This document shows, piece by piece, positions 63,161 to 64,000 of a stretch of DNA of 64,000 bases; position 1 is the stretch's first letter; every line of letters starts with the position of its first letter. This DNA is from Rivihabitans pingtungensis (GTDB taxonomy: Bacteria; Pseudomonadota; Gammaproteobacteria; Burkholderiales; Aquaspirillaceae). The translations under genes were made by a program, and so were the position numbers. The stretch spans positions 62,001-126,000 of the forward strand of contig NZ_QJKI01000006.1 of assembly GCF_003201855.1 (NCBI RefSeq), read 5' to 3'. Under the pieces are notes generated by a model. That model searched no databases. It was not told the DNA's origin and saw nothing but the letters and a program-made list of their open reading frames with translations.

Positions 63161-64000
63161 ATGAGCAAACAAAAACTAGAACTTAATTGGATCGGCAAGG
63201 AAAAGCGCCCCAAGCTGGAGCCGCGCATCCTGCTCGAAGACCCGGAGAAGTCCTACCACGCCACGCATCGTGTGACTGGGAACGACATCTTTGATAACAG
63301 ATTGATTTTCGGTGACAACCTGCTGGCGCTTAAGGCGTTGGAGCAAGAATTCGCGGGGCGTGTGAAGTGCGTCTTTATCGACCCGCCGTACAACACGGGC
63401 AGTGCGTTCACCCATTACGATGATGGGCTGGAGCATTCGATCTGGCTGGGGCTGATGCGTGACCGCCTTGAGATCATCCGGAGCTTGCTGGCAGATGATG
63501 GTTCGCTATGGATCACCATCGATGACAATGAATGCCATTACCTGAAAGTGTTGTGCGACGAGGTGTTTGGGCGAGCAAATTTTGTGGCAAACGTAGTTTG
63601 GCAAAAGAAATATGCCGTTGCCAATGATCACAAAACTATTGCCCCCATGCACGATCACTTACTCGTTTATCACAAGAGTGATCGGTGGCAGCGGAATCTT
63701 ATTCCGCGAACTGCGGATAAAGATCGCCAATACAAATATGAAGATGAAAAGGGCGTATTTCGTCCAGACAACTACACCTGCAGCAAATCTGCAGATGAGC
63801 GTCCCAATCTCTATTACGCAATCGTGCAGCCGAATACTGGCGAAGAAATTTGGCCAAGTAAAACACGTGTTTGGTCCTACTCGAAGGAAGAGCACCTCAG
63901 GCATGTAGCTGAAGGCTTCATTTATTGGGGAAAAGATGGGCTTGGCAAGACTCCATCCTTCAAGCGGTACAAACATTTATTGCGCAATCAGGGAGTGGTT
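63161..64000 (+). CDS. Site-specific DNA methyltransferase (type III Mod-like), cut by window edge
   Basis: 280 codons visible. N-terminal RLIFGDNLLALKAL (motif X/I region) then FIDPPYNTGSAFTHYDD with the catalytic DPPY (near residue 74), and SLWITIDDNECHYLKVLCDE, the order of beta-class N6-adenine methyltransferases of type III systems. SD AAGG precedes the ATG. GC content falls sharply after 63600, supporting acquisition. A restriction subunit, if present, lies beyond the right edge. Confidence 0.9.
   Translation, partial: MSKQKLELNWIGKEKRPKLEPRILLEDPEKSYHATHRVTGNDIFDNRLIFGDNLLALKALEQEFAGRVKCVFIDPPYNTGSAFTHYDDGLEHSIWLGLMRDRLEIIRSLLADDGSLWITIDDNECHYLKVLCDEVFGRANFVANVVWQKKYAVANDHKTIAPMHDHLLVYHKSDRWQRNLIPRTADKDRQYKYEDEKGVFRPDNYTCSKSADERPNLYYAIVQPNTGEEIWPSKTRVWSYSKEEHLRHVAEGFIYWGKDGLGKTPSFKRYKHLLRNQGVV

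Overview
The window is high-GC bacterial chromosome, most likely a betaproteobacterium of the Neisseriales/Chromobacteriaceae type. This rests on the gene content: cyanophycin genes with a DUF1854 partner, short-form hisG, an mlaFEDCBA operon that includes mlaA, and a compact chemotaxis cluster. A single perfect 10-base match to the Neisseria DNA uptake sequence adds weak support. The genus assignment is inference. I saw no rRNA, tRNA, CRISPR array or transposase gene.

Layout. (1) 1-7.9 kb: cyanophycin region. cphA (minus, cut by the left edge) is followed by an AbiE-type toxin-antitoxin pair whose toxin gene is split by a 112-bp palindromic repeat, then a cyanophycin-associated ABC transporter, a DUF1854 gene and bioD. 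(2) 8-19.2 kb: a methyltransferase gene on plus, then a six-gene minus-strand cassette: Slam-like TPR/beta-barrel, FecR-domain protein, GT4 glycosyltransferase, methyltransferase, a 1736-residue TPR-OGT(GT41)-GT2-GT4 fusion and another methyltransferase. This is the best candidate here for an undescribed system, probably surface glycosylation and display. (3) 19.6-23.6 kb: hisG, a LysE-type exporter, hisD and hisC. (4) 23.7-34.0 kb: chemotaxis cluster cheY-mcp-//-STAS-cheA-mcp-cheW-cheR-cheD-cheB, split by an inverted XRE regulator and AT-rich DNA. It is followed by a NIT-like protein paired with a third chemoreceptor. (5) 37.2-45.9 kb: lrp-type regulator, EamA exporter, LAB_N protein, phoB-phoR, a Rpn/DUF4351 nuclease, transaldolase, a degenerate OmpR-type regulator, hemerythrin and ampD. 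(6) 45.9-49.6 kb: kup and a polyphosphate:AMP phosphotransferase. (7) 49.6-56.9 kb: a tightly coupled MSHA/type II-like assembly operon with no pilins. (8) 57.3-61.1 kb: the complete mla phospholipid-transport operon followed by a livF remnant. (9) 61.5-64 kb: a lower-GC defence-type island with a Fic protein under a possible operator, remnants of a helicase and a GHKL ATPase, and a DNA methyltransferase cut by the right edge.

Common threads. A family of palindromic, non-coding repeats (about 50-113 bp, full and partial copies at seven places) lies mostly at gene 3' ends, and one copy inactivates the toxin gene. Storage polymers (cyanophycin, polyphosphate), phosphate sensing (PhoBR) and envelope maintenance (Mla, AmpD, exporters) are well represented. 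Several operons are coupled by 4-base ATGA or GTGA stop/start overlaps.
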